Shown: positions 19,100-28,090, counted from the first letter of the stretch. The stretch is 64,000 nucleotides of DNA from Neorhizobium tomejilense (GCA_002968845.1 PVBG01000010.1:1-64000), one strand, 5' to 3'. The notes: generated by a model from the letters alone, not told the origin. A program made the numbers and translations.

Positions 19100-19130
19100 A
19101 AAGGGTGGGACATTGTCCTGCCCTTTTCGC
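19100..19130 (+). terminator. Rho-independent terminator after lpdA
   Basis: AAAGGGTGGGAC (19100-19111) pairs with GTCCTGCCCTTT (19115-19126) through ten Watson-Crick and two G-U pairs around an ATT loop, followed by T-rich sequence. It lies 34 bp after the lpdA stop and ends the TCA-cycle cluster. Confidence 0.8.
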
Positions 19131-19142
19131 TGTCCGCGCTTT

Positions 19143-19535
19143 CTATCCCTCGAAGCGGCCCGTGGCATCACGATCGCGCTCGTATCGTCTCGTGAGCGGA
19201 AATGGCGGCAACCAGGACTCGCGGCGGATGATCCAGCTTTCGTAGGTTGGCGTCAGCTGGTCGGGGGCATCCAGGGATCCGAGGTTGACTTCGATCTCGT
19301 CCGCGGTGCGTGCGAAAACCGAGGAACCGCAGCGGGGACAGAAAAACCGGCCGGCGTAGTCGCGTGTCTCGCCATCGACCGTCACCGCATCCTGCGGAAA
19401 TATCGCGGAAGCGTGGAAAAGCGCTCCATGATGCTTGCGGCAGTCGAGACAATGGCAGAGGCCGACCCGGTACGGCAGTCCCGACGCCACAAATCGCACG
19501 TTGCCGCATAGGCAACCGCCGGTAAATCGATCCAT
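19143..19535 (-). CDS. GFA/CENP-V family zinc-binding protein
   Basis: The 130-residue protein belongs to the glutathione-dependent formaldehyde-activating enzyme (GFA) fold. The zinc-ligand cysteines are visible in TGGCLCGNVRF, LCHCLDCRKHHGALF and FFCPRCGSSVF. The ATG at 19535 (MDRFTGGCLCG) is chosen because GAGACGCGAG lies upstream and the family motif begins close to the start. Most members of this fold have no demonstrated formaldehyde activity, so the function is open. Confidence 0.88.
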   Translation of the reverse strand: MDRFTGGCLCGNVRFVASGLPYRVGLCHCLDCRKHHGALFHASAIFPQDAVTVDGETRDYAGRFFCPRCGSSVFARTADEIEVNLGSLDAPDQLTPTYESWIIRRESWLPPFPLTRRYERDRDATGRFEG

Positions 19536-19621
19536 CTCGCGTCTCCTCAAAGATCAAGCGGCCGGAATTTTTACACCGACCAGCGGCTTCGGTGCAATTG
19601 TCCGCAGCGGCCGAACACACG

Positions 19622-19649
19622 CCTGGAATTACGATTGGTCAATTCCAGG
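19622..19649. promoter_or_regulatory. Palindromic operator candidate upstream of cytochrome b561 gene
   Basis: CCTGGAATT (19622-19630) and AATTCCAGG (19641-19649) make a perfect 9-bp inverted repeat with a 10-bp centre. It lies in the divergent gap between the GFA gene and the cytochrome b561 gene, about 97 bp upstream of the latter. Its size suits a dimeric repressor site; the regulator is unknown. Confidence 0.4.
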
Positions 19650-19745
19650 ATTAAATCTTGGACAGGCTTGCCGCTTTCGCTTGAGCCTCGGGCAAACGGC
19701 CATAGACTAGATTCCATTCTTCCAACGTTCTGAAAAGGCCGAGAA

Positions 19746-20237
19746 ATGGCTCTCTCGTTCACCTTGCCGCAGCGTATCCTGCATTGGCTGATGGCGGCGC
19801 TGATCCTCTTCAACCTGCTTTTCACCGATGCGATGGAGACTGCCGCGCGGCTGATGTTCCGCGGCCAGGCGCTGACGCCGGAACAGGTGAGTGCGGCCAA
19901 CATCCACGCCTATGTCGGTATCAGCGTGCTGATTCTCGGCCTGATCCGACTGTGTCTGCGGCTGGTGCAGGGTGTGCCGCCGGAGCCGAGGCAAGAGCCG
20001 CCGTTCCTGCGGGCGGTGGCGAAGATCAGCCACTGGGCTTTTTACGCGCTCTTTGTCGCCATGCCGCTCGCCGGGATCGGCGCCTGGTTCTTCGGCAACG
20101 CGACAGCCGGCTTCGCCCATGCCGGGCCGCTGAAACTTTTGATGTGGGCGTTGATCGTCGCCCATATCGGCGGCGCTCTGGTGCATCAGTTCTACTGGAA
20201 GACCGATGTGCTGAAGCGGATGACGAGTGGTCGATGA
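19746..20237 (+). CDS. Cytochrome b561 family protein
   Basis: The 163-residue membrane protein has four hydrophobic helices and the paired histidines expected for two b hemes: RILHWLMA in helix 1, NIHAYVGIS in helix 2, ISHWAFYALF in helix 3 and AHIGGALVHQFYWKTDVL in helix 4. This matches the prokaryotic YodB/CybB-type cytochrome b561, an inner-membrane quinol-linked electron carrier. The ending FYWKTDVLKRM is usual for the family. Confidence 0.9.
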   Translation: MALSFTLPQRILHWLMAALILFNLLFTDAMETAARLMFRGQALTPEQVSAANIHAYVGISVLILGLIRLCLRLVQGVPPEPRQEPPFLRAVAKISHWAFYALFVAMPLAGIGAWFFGNATAGFAHAGPLKLLMWALIVAHIGGALVHQFYWKTDVLKRMTSGR

Positions 20238-20250
20238 AGGATCGGCGGCG

Positions 20251-21333
20251 TCAATTGACCGCCGTCACCTTAAAGCCCTTCTTCCGGAGGAGCTCGACAA
20301 GACCTTCCTCGCCCGGCAGGTGAAGAGCGCCGACGGCCATGAAGGCGCCGCCCTGATCGAGGATCGGGGCTGCCCGATCGGCCATCACATGATTGCGCTT
20401 GCTGACCACCAGGTTTTCGAAGTCACCATAACCGGCCTCGTCCTCGGTTCCATCAGGTGCCACGGCTTTCAGCATCGGTATGGCAAGGCCGATCTCGCCG
20501 GAAAGATAGACTTCCGTCAGCGTCTCGAAGACATCGTCGACGCGCTTGCCGAGCTTGATGGTTTCGATCAGCGACTTGAGGTGCAGATCGATCGGGATGG
20601 CGTTTAGTGCAGCTGCCTGTTCTTCGAGGGTTTCCAGACCCTTGACCGGCTTGCCCTCGGCGGTTGCCTGTTCGGCGATCTTCTTGTCGAGGAAGGCGAC
20701 GTTCTGCGCCTTGCGGGCAAGCTCGCAGGCCGGCACGGAAACGAGCGCCATCAGCATCCACGGCCGCATGCGCGAGACGGCCGAGAGCGGCACTCCGCGG
20801 GCCTTCAGGCCGGTTTCGAGCAGCGCGACATCGTCCTTCGGCAAGAGCGAATCGATCGTGCTGCCGTCTGTCAGCATCATCAGTTCCGGTTTGGCCAGCA
20901 TCTTGGCCATCGCCTTCTTCTCGTCGATGACCTCGTCGGATTCGATGATGATGGTTTTCGCCTTGGAATGGGCTTCGGCGGCGCCGAGCGGCATTTTTAG
21001 AACCCGCGGATCGGACACATGCATGGTGCCGAGTAGATAGGATGGTTGAAGCCCGTCTTTCTCGATCTTCCAGAAGATGCCCTTGCCGTTCGGCACTTTG
21101 GCGGCTTCAGTGACGATCTGGTCGTAGAGCGCCGACTTTTCGGCCTTCATCTCTTCGAGGAGGTTCCGGCCGTCGCAGGCGGGCGTTTCCGCCCGTGCCG
21201 GGGACAGCGAGCCGAGGACGAGAAGCAAAGAGGCAAGGGCCACGACGTGGGCAGCCGCGATCAGCCACAGCACGAAACCTTGGGCGCGCTTGATCCAAGC
21301 GCCGGTGAGGGAGGCAAAGGCGGGAGTCATCAT
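20251..21333 (-). CDS. TraB/GumN family protein
   Basis: The 360-residue protein has an N-terminal hydrophobic segment (about residues 18-48, ending ARA) that is a signal peptide or anchor. The TraB/GumN domain is marked by YLLGTMHVSDPRVLKMP near residue 100, conserved acidic residues (IIIESDEV), and the terminal AFMAVGALHLPGEEGLVELL. Members resemble Tiki-type metalloproteases, with the GTxH and GxxH histidines as likely metal ligands; activity in bacteria is not well established. It converges on the cytochrome gene. Confidence 0.88.
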   Translation of the reverse strand: MMTPAFASLTGAWIKRAQGFVLWLIAAAHVVALASLLLVLGSLSPARAETPACDGRNLLEEMKAEKSALYDQIVTEAAKVPNGKGIFWKIEKDGLQPSYLLGTMHVSDPRVLKMPLGAAEAHSKAKTIIIESDEVIDEKKAMAKMLAKPELMMLTDGSTIDSLLPKDDVALLETGLKARGVPLSAVSRMRPWMLMALVSVPACELARKAQNVAFLDKKIAEQATAEGKPVKGLETLEEQAAALNAIPIDLHLKSLIETIKLGKRVDDVFETLTEVYLSGEIGLAIPMLKAVAPDGTEDEAGYGDFENLVVSKRNHVMADRAAPILDQGGAFMAVGALHLPGEEGLVELLRKKGFKVTAVN

Positions 21334-21427
21334 GTCATCCGTCTGAAAGTTGCCGACATGTTAGCGATGGCGGCTGCACAAGCGCTTAACGCAGTTGGTT
21401 AAAACTTCGTTCAGGCAGACTTAGGGG

Positions 21428-22363
21428 CTAAGCACGGGGGTGGGCGCGGTCGTAGACTTCCAGCAATCTGGAGGAGTCGACGCCGGTATAGACCTGGGTC
21501 GTCGAAAGGCTGGCATGGCCCAGCAGTTCCTGGATGGTGCGCAGGTCGCCGCCGCCGGCGAGCAGATGGGTGGCGAAGGAATGCCGCAGCGCATGCGGCG
21601 TTGCCGTCTCCGGCAGCCCGAAGGCGCTCCGGAGCTTCTGCATTTCCCGCTGGATGATCGCCGGCTGCAGCGGCCCGCCGCGGGCGCCGCGAAACAGCGG
21701 CTTTTCGGCTTCCAGATGGTAGGGGCAGAGTTTCCTGTAGGTGGCGACGGCATCGAACACGGCCTGCAGCAGCGGTACGAGACGGGTCTTGCCGCCCTTG
21801 CCGGTGATCCGCAGGGTTGTCGCGCCCGGTGTCAGGTCCGTCGGTCTGAGACCCAGGGCCTCGGAGATGCGCAGGCCGCAGCCGTAGAGCAGCGCCAGCA
21901 CGGCGGCATCCCGCGCGGCGATCCACGGCTCTTCCTGCAGCTGGGCACCTGTCGTGACGAGGTTGAGCGCCTGGCGGTCGGTCAGCGGTTTCGGCAGGGA
22001 CTTCGGCTGCTTCGGCGCCCGGATGGCGCCGGCGGCTGCAGCGTTCACCAGGCCCTTTCGCTCGAGATAACGAAGAAATGAACGGAGCCCGGCGAGATGC
22101 CGGCCGAGCGACCTTGCTCCGGAACCGTCTCGGCGGCGCGCAGCCAGAAAAGCACGCAGGTCGGCCGGGCGCAGGGTGTGGATATCGGAAATTTTCGCCG
22201 GACCTGCCAGATGTCGGGTCAGAAACGTCAAAAACTGCCGCGTATCGCGTTCATAGGCATCGAGCGTGTTGTCCGACAGCCGGCGTTCGTTTGCCAGGCT
22301 CTCCAGCCATTCGCGACGTTTTTCCACGAGATCGGGTGCGGCGATAATCAGCAGCTCATTCAC
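21428..22363 (-). CDS. xerC: Tyrosine recombinase XerC
   Basis: XerC with XerD resolves chromosome dimers at dif. The 311-residue protein has the N-terminal SAM-like core-binding domain (SLANERRLSDNTLDAYERD) and the full catalytic set: R in GCGLRISEALGLR, K in ITGKGGKTRLVPL, H and R in TPHALRHSFATHLLAGG, H in ELLGHASLSTTQ and the nucleophile in VYTGVD. The start is a GTG at 22363. It sits here as a housekeeping gene; no attachment site or mobile element is present nearby. Confidence 0.93.
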   Translation of the reverse strand: MNELLIIAAPDLVEKRREWLESLANERRLSDNTLDAYERDTRQFLTFLTRHLAGPAKISDIHTLRPADLRAFLAARRRDGSGARSLGRHLAGLRSFLRYLERKGLVNAAAAGAIRAPKQPKSLPKPLTDRQALNLVTTGAQLQEEPWIAARDAAVLALLYGCGLRISEALGLRPTDLTPGATTLRITGKGGKTRLVPLLQAVFDAVATYRKLCPYHLEAEKPLFRGARGGPLQPAIIQREMQKLRSAFGLPETATPHALRHSFATHLLAGGGDLRTIQELLGHASLSTTQVYTGVDSSRLLEVYDRAHPRA

Positions 22364-22515
22364 TGTCGGCCCCGTTGAATTTGGATTGGTTGCGCCCCAG
22401 ATTGCTCTGGACGGCGTTACAAAATCCCTAAGACTGCCTTAGTCGTGGGTAACGATGTCATCGTTCGATCATACGGGGCTGCCATACCAAGCAGGTCCTG
22501 CCTGCGGGAGTTTCT

Positions 22516-23445
22516 ATGGCGCGCCGTGATTCTACGACCACTTTTGGACAGTTCGCGGAAACAATCGCCCTCGTTTCACAAGGCAGACCCGGTCACATCG
22601 TCGACACATTGATTGCCGAGCGCGGCCAGCGGATCGTCCAGAATCCGCTCTGGCCGGTGATGCGGCCATTTCTCTACACGCTGCTGCGTTATGGACGGGC
22701 GATCAACTTCGCAAACGACATCTCGACGCTCAGCGGCTTCCAGTGCTTCGAATACATGAGCGACCTCCTGAAACTGGATGTGACGGTCGCCAATGCCGAG
22801 CGCATTCCCGAAAAGGGCGGCTTCATTCTCGTCAGCAACCATCCGACCGGGATCGCCGACGGGGTTGCCGTCTTCGACCTCCTGAAGTCGCGCCGTCCGG
22901 ACATGATGGTGTTTGCCAACCGAGATGCGGTGCGCGTCAATCCCCGTTTTTCCGAGATGATCATCCCCGTCGAATGGCGGGAGGAATACAAGACCAAGCT
23001 GAAGGCGCGCGAGACGCTGGTTCTGACCAACAAGACCATCGAGGACGGCAAGGTCATGGTGCTGTTTCCCTCGGGGCGTATCGCCTACTGGGCGGAGGGC
23101 AAGCTCAACGAACGGCCGTGGAAAACCTCCGCCGTCAGTCTCGCCCGGAAGTACAATCTGCCGATCCTGCCGATCCACATGCGGGCGCGCAATTCCGGCC
23201 TGTTCTACTGGTTCGCCAAATGGTCGACGGAACTGCGCGACATGACGGTGTTCTACGAGCTCCTGAACAAGAAGGGCGACCATTTCGATTTCACCGTCGG
23301 CCAGATGATCCCGCCGAGCGCGCTGGATGGCGATATGACGGAGGTCACCAAGGCGCTGGAACAGCACACGGTGTTCGAACTTGCCGCGGATGGCGATGCG
23401 ACGTTCAAGGCCGTGGAGAAATCGCAGACGGCTTCGGCGGCGTGA
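22516..23445 (+). CDS. Lysophospholipid acyltransferase family protein
   Basis: The 309-residue protein carries the PlsC-type acyltransferase signature: SNHPTGIADGVAVFD (the H-x4-D catalytic motif, about residue 108), VMVLFPSGRIAYWAEGKL as the glycerophosphate-binding block, and LPILPIHMRARNSGLFYW. It has no long hydrophobic segment, so it is probably peripheral to the inner membrane. The acceptor could be lysophosphatidic acid or another lysolipid. It diverges from xerC, and an ATPase gene follows 51 bp downstream. Confidence 0.82.
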   Translation: MARRDSTTTFGQFAETIALVSQGRPGHIVDTLIAERGQRIVQNPLWPVMRPFLYTLLRYGRAINFANDISTLSGFQCFEYMSDLLKLDVTVANAERIPEKGGFILVSNHPTGIADGVAVFDLLKSRRPDMMVFANRDAVRVNPRFSEMIIPVEWREEYKTKLKARETLVLTNKTIEDGKVMVLFPSGRIAYWAEGKLNERPWKTSAVSLARKYNLPILPIHMRARNSGLFYWFAKWSTELRDMTVFYELLNKKGDHFDFTVGQMIPPSALDGDMTEVTKALEQHTVFELAADGDATFKAVEKSQTASAA

Positions 23446-23496
23446 AGCCGGTTGAGCGGCATTCTTTTCCTCCCGTTCTTCGGCTAGGAATAGCCC

Positions 23497-24633
23497 ATGC
23501 TGCTTCGCTCGATGTTTGCCGCCAATTATCGCTCGCTGCGCTCGATCCGCATGGATCTGGCCGGTGTTAACCTGTTCATCGGCGAGAACGGTGTCGGAAA
23601 GTCCAACCTTTACCGTGCCCTGCAGCTGGTGCAGGCGGCGGTTCGCGGCAATCTGGCCTATGAGATCGCGGCCGAAGGCGGGATGGCCTCGGCGCTCTGG
23701 TCCGGCCAGCGCCGGCAAGAGAAGAATTTCCGCATCAAGCTCGAGGTCGAGGTTCTTGATGAAGAGCGGGCGGTGACGTTCCGCTACCGCGTCGAGGCGG
23801 GGCTTCGTCCGCCTATCGATGCGGCGGGCTTTGCCTTCGAGCCGCAGGTGAAGGAGGAGGAGCTTGTCGTTGAAACCGGTTCGCGGCCCGTGACAATGAT
23901 AAAACGCACCGGACTTGGGATCATGGTGCGCGGGACAAGCGGTCGGATGGAGGAGTATCCCGAAAAGGCGATGACCTCGGAAACGGCAATCGCGCTGCTC
24001 GGCGATGCCGGCCATTATCCGGAAGCCGGCGCTTTTCGGCGATTGATCGACGGCTGGCGGTTCTTCCATGGTTTTCGAACGGATCGGGATTCTGCCCTGC
24101 GGCAGCCCTGCCTTGCTGTTACCTCGCCGCTACTGGATCAGGACGGCGGTAACATGGCGGCGGTGTTCGCAACACTCGTCCACACCCGCGGGGACACGGT
24201 GGAACTCGACCGCGCCGTTGCTGCGGCTCTTGGCGGGGCGAAACTGCATGTGCCTGAGCCCGGCGAATATGCGGAATTCGGCCTGACCTTCCCGGATTTT
24301 CCCAAACGGGTGTTTCAGCCGCGTGAGCTTTCCGATGGGCAGATCCGCTTCCTGGGGCTCGCTGCGGCGCTGTTGTCCTATCGCCAGCCGCCGCTGATCG
24401 CGCTCAACGAGCCGGAGGCGAGCCTGCATCCGGACATGCTGGCGCCGCTGGCGGACATGATCGCCCAGGCCGCCCGCCACAGCCAGATCTGGATCGTTAC
24501 CCATTCGGAACCGCTTGCTTCCGCCGTCGAGGAGCGTTGCGGCACGCGGCCGCGGCGGGTGATACGAAAGGAGGGCGCAACCTGGATCCAGGGCATGCGG
24601 CTGACCGGCGCCATCGATGACGAAGATGAGTAA
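23497..24633 (+). CDS. AAA family (SMC/RecF/OLD-like) ATPase
   Basis: The 378-residue protein is a stand-alone ABC-type ATPase of the AAA_21 group. It starts with the RecF-like N-terminus FAANYRSLRSIRMDLAG and Walker A FIGENGVGKSNLYRAL (about residues 30-45). The signature region RELSDGQIRFLGLAAALL, Walker B LIALNEPEASLHPDML and the switch histidine in IWIVTHSEPLA lie at about residues 270-340. It has no TOPRIM or nuclease domain and no clear partner gene, so its role is unknown; DNA-repair or stress roles are known for relatives. Confidence 0.85.
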   Translation: MLLRSMFAANYRSLRSIRMDLAGVNLFIGENGVGKSNLYRALQLVQAAVRGNLAYEIAAEGGMASALWSGQRRQEKNFRIKLEVEVLDEERAVTFRYRVEAGLRPPIDAAGFAFEPQVKEEELVVETGSRPVTMIKRTGLGIMVRGTSGRMEEYPEKAMTSETAIALLGDAGHYPEAGAFRRLIDGWRFFHGFRTDRDSALRQPCLAVTSPLLDQDGGNMAAVFATLVHTRGDTVELDRAVAAALGGAKLHVPEPGEYAEFGLTFPDFPKRVFQPRELSDGQIRFLGLAAALLSYRQPPLIALNEPEASLHPDMLAPLADMIAQAARHSQIWIVTHSEPLASAVEERCGTRPRRVIRKEGATWIQGMRLTGAIDDEDE

Positions 24634-24681
24634 TCCTGTTTAGGGTTCACTTTTGTTCCGCGTTTGGGCATGGTCCCGCCC

Positions 24682-26904
24682 ATGGGCATAGATTCGTCCG
24701 ATCTCTTCGGTTCACTGTTCGAAGCGCCGTCATTGGCAAGGGTGGTGCCGGTCCTGGTGCCGCTGCCGGTGCCGGGCGCCTATAGCTATGCCGTGCCGGA
24801 AGGGGTGCATGTGGAACCCGGTTCGGTGGTCCAGGTGCCGGTCGGGCCGCGGCAGCTGATCGGCGTCGTCTGGGACGGTGAGAATGACGACAGGCTCGAC
24901 CCCAAGAAGCTGAGGCCGATCACGCTGGTCTTCGATTGCCCGCCGCTTTCCAAGGAAATGCGCGATTTCGTCGACTGGGTGGCAAGCTATACGCTGTCGC
25001 CGCCGGGCCTCGTGGCGCGCATGGCGATCCGCGCGCCGGCAGCGCTCGATCCCGAGCCGATGGTCGAGGGATTGCGGTATCTCGGCGGCCAGCCGGAGCG
25101 GCTTACACCGGCGCGGGCCCGGGTGCTCGATCTTGCGGGAGAGGAAGAAATTCCGTGGACACGCAGTGGGCTGGCGCATGCAGCCGGCGTCTCGATGAGC
25201 GTTGTCGACGGGCTGACCGCCCAGGGCATATTCGAGACGGTGTTTCTGCCGCCGCCGCCCGTCGTCGCGCGGCCCGATCCGGATTATATCAGCCCGCGCA
25301 TCGAGGGGCCGCAGAAACAGGCGTCCGTGGACATCCTGGAATCGATCCGCGCCGGCGGGTTTTCCGCCTCGCTGATCGACGGCGTCACCGGCTCGGGCAA
25401 GACGGAAGTCTATTTCGAGGCGCTCGCCGAAACCTTGAGGCAGGGCCGCCAGGTGCTGATCCTGCTGCCGGAGATCGCGCTGACCTCGAGCTTCCTTGAG
25501 CGTTTTCAGGAGCGGTTCGGCGCCAAGCCCGGCGAATGGCATTCGGACCTTGCCCCCCGCATGCGCGAAAAGGTCTGGCGCGGCGTGGTGACCGGCGAGG
25601 TGAAGGTGGTGGCCGGGGCGCGGTCGGCGCTGTTTCTGCCGTTCGAGGATCTCGGCCTGATCATCGTCGACGAAGAGCACGACCCCGCCTACAAGCAGGA
25701 AGACCGGGTCTTCTACAATGCCCGCGACATGGCGGTTGTGCGGGCCCGGATCGGCGATTTTCCGATCGTGCTCGTTTCCGCGACGCCCTCGGTGGAGAGT
25801 CAGGTCAACGGCTTGGCCGGCCGCTACAACACCGTGCACCTGCCGACCCGTTTCGGCGATGCGGCGATGCCGGACCTGCATCTGATCGACATGCGGCGCC
25901 ACCCGCCGGAGCGCGGCGGCTTCCTGTCGCCGGTGCTTTTGCGGGCCATGAAGAAAACCCTTGAACGAAAGGAGCAATCGCTGCTGTTCCTCAACCGACG
26001 TGGGTATGCGCCGCTGACGCTCTGCCGCGTCTGCGGCCACCGCTTTCAGTGCCCGCAATGTTCGAGTTGGCTGGTGGAGCACCGGTTCAAGAGCCAGATC
26101 CAGTGCCATCAATGCGGCTATTCAGAACGCACGCCGGAAGCCTGCCCCGAATGTGGCACGTTCGACCACCTTGTCGCCTGCGGGCCGGGTGTCGAGCGGA
26201 TTGCCGAGGAGGTTGAAAAGCATTTTCCGGAGGCACGGACGATCGTGATGTCGTCGGACTTGCTCGGCGGCGTCAAGCGCATGCGGCTGGAGCTGGAGGC
26301 GATCGCCAAGGGCGAGGCGGATATCGTCATCGGCACGCAGCTCGTCGCCAAGGGCCACAATTTTCCACTGATGACGCTGGTTGGCATCGTCGATTCCGAT
26401 CTCGGTCTGTCCAATGGCGATCCGCGCGCCGCCGAGCGCACCTTCCAGCTTCTCTCCCAGGTGACGGGGCGTGCCGGGCGAACCGGCCTCAAGAGCCATG
26501 GCCTGCTGCAGACCTTCCAGCCGCAGCATCCGGTGATGCAGGCGATCGTTTCCGGCGATGCCGGCGCTTTCTACGAGCGGGAGATCGCCGAGCGCGAGAA
26601 GGCGATCCTGCCGCCATTCGGCCGGCTCGCCTCGTTGATCGTGTCCGCCGATACCCGGGCGGATGCGGAAACCCATGCGCGGGGCCTCAGGGCCGCCGCG
26701 CCGAAAGTCACCGGCATTTCGGTGCTCGGTCCGGCGGAGGCGCCGCTGGCGCTGGTGCGCGGCCGGCACCGCTTCCGGCTGCTGGTGCATGGACGCCGCA
26801 ATTCCGACATGCAGGCGTTTCTGCGGGCGATGATGGAGAACGGCCCGAAACAGCGCGGCTCGGTGCAGATCCAACTCGATATCGACCCGCAGAGTTTTCT
26901 TTAG
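24682..26904 (+). CDS. priA: Primosomal protein N' (replication restart helicase)
   Basis: PriA restarts collapsed replication forks. The 740-residue protein has the N-terminal 3'-DNA-binding domain (VPVLVPLPVPGAYSYAVPEG), helicase Walker A GVTGSGKTEVYFEAL, the box LIIVDEEHDPAYKQED, a zinc-binding block with CRVCGHRFQCPQC and CHQCGYSERTPEACPEC, and helicase motif VTGRAGRTG. Start options are TTG 24664, ATG 24670 and ATG 24682; I took 24682 as it begins the usual MxxDSSDLFG sequence, though no strong ribosome binding site supports any of them. Confidence 0.95.
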   Translation: MGIDSSDLFGSLFEAPSLARVVPVLVPLPVPGAYSYAVPEGVHVEPGSVVQVPVGPRQLIGVVWDGENDDRLDPKKLRPITLVFDCPPLSKEMRDFVDWVASYTLSPPGLVARMAIRAPAALDPEPMVEGLRYLGGQPERLTPARARVLDLAGEEEIPWTRSGLAHAAGVSMSVVDGLTAQGIFETVFLPPPPVVARPDPDYISPRIEGPQKQASVDILESIRAGGFSASLIDGVTGSGKTEVYFEALAETLRQGRQVLILLPEIALTSSFLERFQERFGAKPGEWHSDLAPRMREKVWRGVVTGEVKVVAGARSALFLPFEDLGLIIVDEEHDPAYKQEDRVFYNARDMAVVRARIGDFPIVLVSATPSVESQVNGLAGRYNTVHLPTRFGDAAMPDLHLIDMRRHPPERGGFLSPVLLRAMKKTLERKEQSLLFLNRRGYAPLTLCRVCGHRFQCPQCSSWLVEHRFKSQIQCHQCGYSERTPEACPECGTFDHLVACGPGVERIAEEVEKHFPEARTIVMSSDLLGGVKRMRLELEAIAKGEADIVIGTQLVAKGHNFPLMTLVGIVDSDLGLSNGDPRAAERTFQLLSQVTGRAGRTGLKSHGLLQTFQPQHPVMQAIVSGDAGAFYEREIAEREKAILPPFGRLASLIVSADTRADAETHARGLRAAAPKVTGISVLGPAEAPLALVRGRHRFRLLVHGRRNSDMQAFLRAMMENGPKQRGSVQIQLDIDPQSFL

Positions 26905-26938
26905 CGTACGTGATCGTCCTGTTTTCCGGCCGTGTCAG

Positions 26939-27982
26939 CTACCAGCCGGGTTCCAGGGAATCCGGTTCCGGTTTGTCCGCAAATCTCGCCGCCAGCTGGC
27001 GAAGTTCGGAAGGGAGCGCCTGCAGCGCCGGATCATCGAAGCGCAGATGCGGCATATGTTCGGCGAGCAGCCGCGCCACGAGATCGGCCTGGTCCCTGTC
27101 CCGCCTTTTCTTGATCGCATCGCGATCGTCCCGTTCCGATACCCAGAGTTTATGAAGCGCGAAGCTGCGGGGATCCGGCACGGACATGATGACGGGATAG
27201 CCCCGTGCATCGAGCACCACGATTTCGACTTTCGGACTGTTGACCAGCCAGACGAGCCCTTCGATCTCGACAGCCGTCAGGTCGCCTGCGCCCTTGGCGG
27301 GGAGCGTACGCTTCGACCGTATGGGGTCCGGTCCGGTGGGTGTGATGAGATCGACCAGAAAACCCTCGTCGTTGGCGGCCCGAAAATCGCCTTTCGCGAG
27401 AAGGTGGAAGGAGTGATCCACCTGCTGCAGAAGGCCGAGCCAGCCGTTTTCGGGGAGGCCCTTGCCGAGCAGTCTCAGGCTGGTGCGGGCGTCGAAGAGC
27501 AGATCGATATCGCCCGTCGCGACGAGCTGGCTATCCACCCTCGCACCCGCCATCCGCTCATAGGCGAAAATGCAATGGGTCCCGACCACATCGACGGCGC
27601 TGCCCATAAGAGACGAGGAGCCGAGGGCGCGCAGGATGCGTGCTGCGATCAGCGGGACACGCCCGAGCCGCATCGCGCGGTTGACGGCAGCCAGTTCGTC
27701 CAGGCGTCGGGTGAGCGCGGCAGTCCTCTCCCTCAATCTCTCCCGACCCTGGTGGAATCGCTGATGGGTTAGTTCGGTCTCGTCATTCCGCGGGCCTAGT
27801 GATTTCCATATCGTGCCGGTCTTGCGGTAGAGATAGTCGCGGCCAGCGACGGTCTTGAAGGCCATGGAACCTGAATACCGGCTTCTCAATTCCGCCGATG
27901 CGGCTTTCCATGCCGAAAAGGCTTGTTCGGTATCGATGATCTGACGGGATTGTTCTCCGCTCAAGACGCTGATTTCGAACAT
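26939..27982 (-). CDS. Nucleotidyltransferase-fold protein (GSU2403-like)
   Basis: The 347-residue protein resembles the GSU2403-type nucleotidyltransferase-fold family (PF12281, from memory). The core shows GTHCIFAYERMAGARV followed by an acidic pair in ATGDIDLLFDAR (about residues 140-170), the likely metal-binding aspartates of a minimal nucleotidyltransferase, then EGFLVDLITP. The N-terminal 120 residues are helical and basic (RERLRERTAALTRRLDEL). I prefer the ATG at 27982, which has AAGGGAT upstream; an ATG at 27997 would add five residues. Function is unknown. Its promoter region holds a striking repeat array. Confidence 0.75.
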   Translation of the reverse strand: MFEISVLSGEQSRQIIDTEQAFSAWKAASAELRSRYSGSMAFKTVAGRDYLYRKTGTIWKSLGPRNDETELTHQRFHQGRERLRERTAALTRRLDELAAVNRAMRLGRVPLIAARILRALGSSSLMGSAVDVVGTHCIFAYERMAGARVDSQLVATGDIDLLFDARTSLRLLGKGLPENGWLGLLQQVDHSFHLLAKGDFRAANDEGFLVDLITPTGPDPIRSKRTLPAKGAGDLTAVEIEGLVWLVNSPKVEIVVLDARGYPVIMSVPDPRSFALHKLWVSERDDRDAIKKRRDRDQADLVARLLAEHMPHLRFDDPALQALPSELRQLAARFADKPEPDSLEPGW

Positions 27983-28090
27983 TTTATCCCTTTTCATTCC
28001 CGATCAGACGGCAAAGGGATAAATCGAATCGACGCCTCGTCCCGTGATTTATCCCTGCTTGGCGTATTTTCCCAATAATAGGGATAAATC
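27981..28090. promoter_or_regulatory. Array of four AGGGATAAATC-type boxes
   Basis: AGGGATAAATC occurs exactly at 28015-28025 and 28080-28090 on the plus strand and at 28046-28056 on the minus strand. A 9-of-11 match on the minus strand at 27981-27991 overlaps the start of the nucleotidyltransferase-fold gene. Start-to-start spacings are 34, 31 and 34 bp, about three helical turns, and the orientation alternates. This looks like a cooperative operator in the divergent promoter shared with the small membrane protein gene at 28208. The binding protein is unknown. Confidence 0.65.

Noticed and set aside
21386..21402. TTAAC-N7-GTTAA near the TraB/GumN gene as a CtrA site.
   Set aside because: CtrA sites are direct TTAA-N7-TTAA repeats; here the half-sites are inverted and the TTAA spacing is 9, so the match fails.
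21428..22363. Tyrosine recombinase as the integrase of a mobile element.
   Set aside because: It has XerC length and motifs, no tRNA or attachment repeats nearby, and core genes on both sides.
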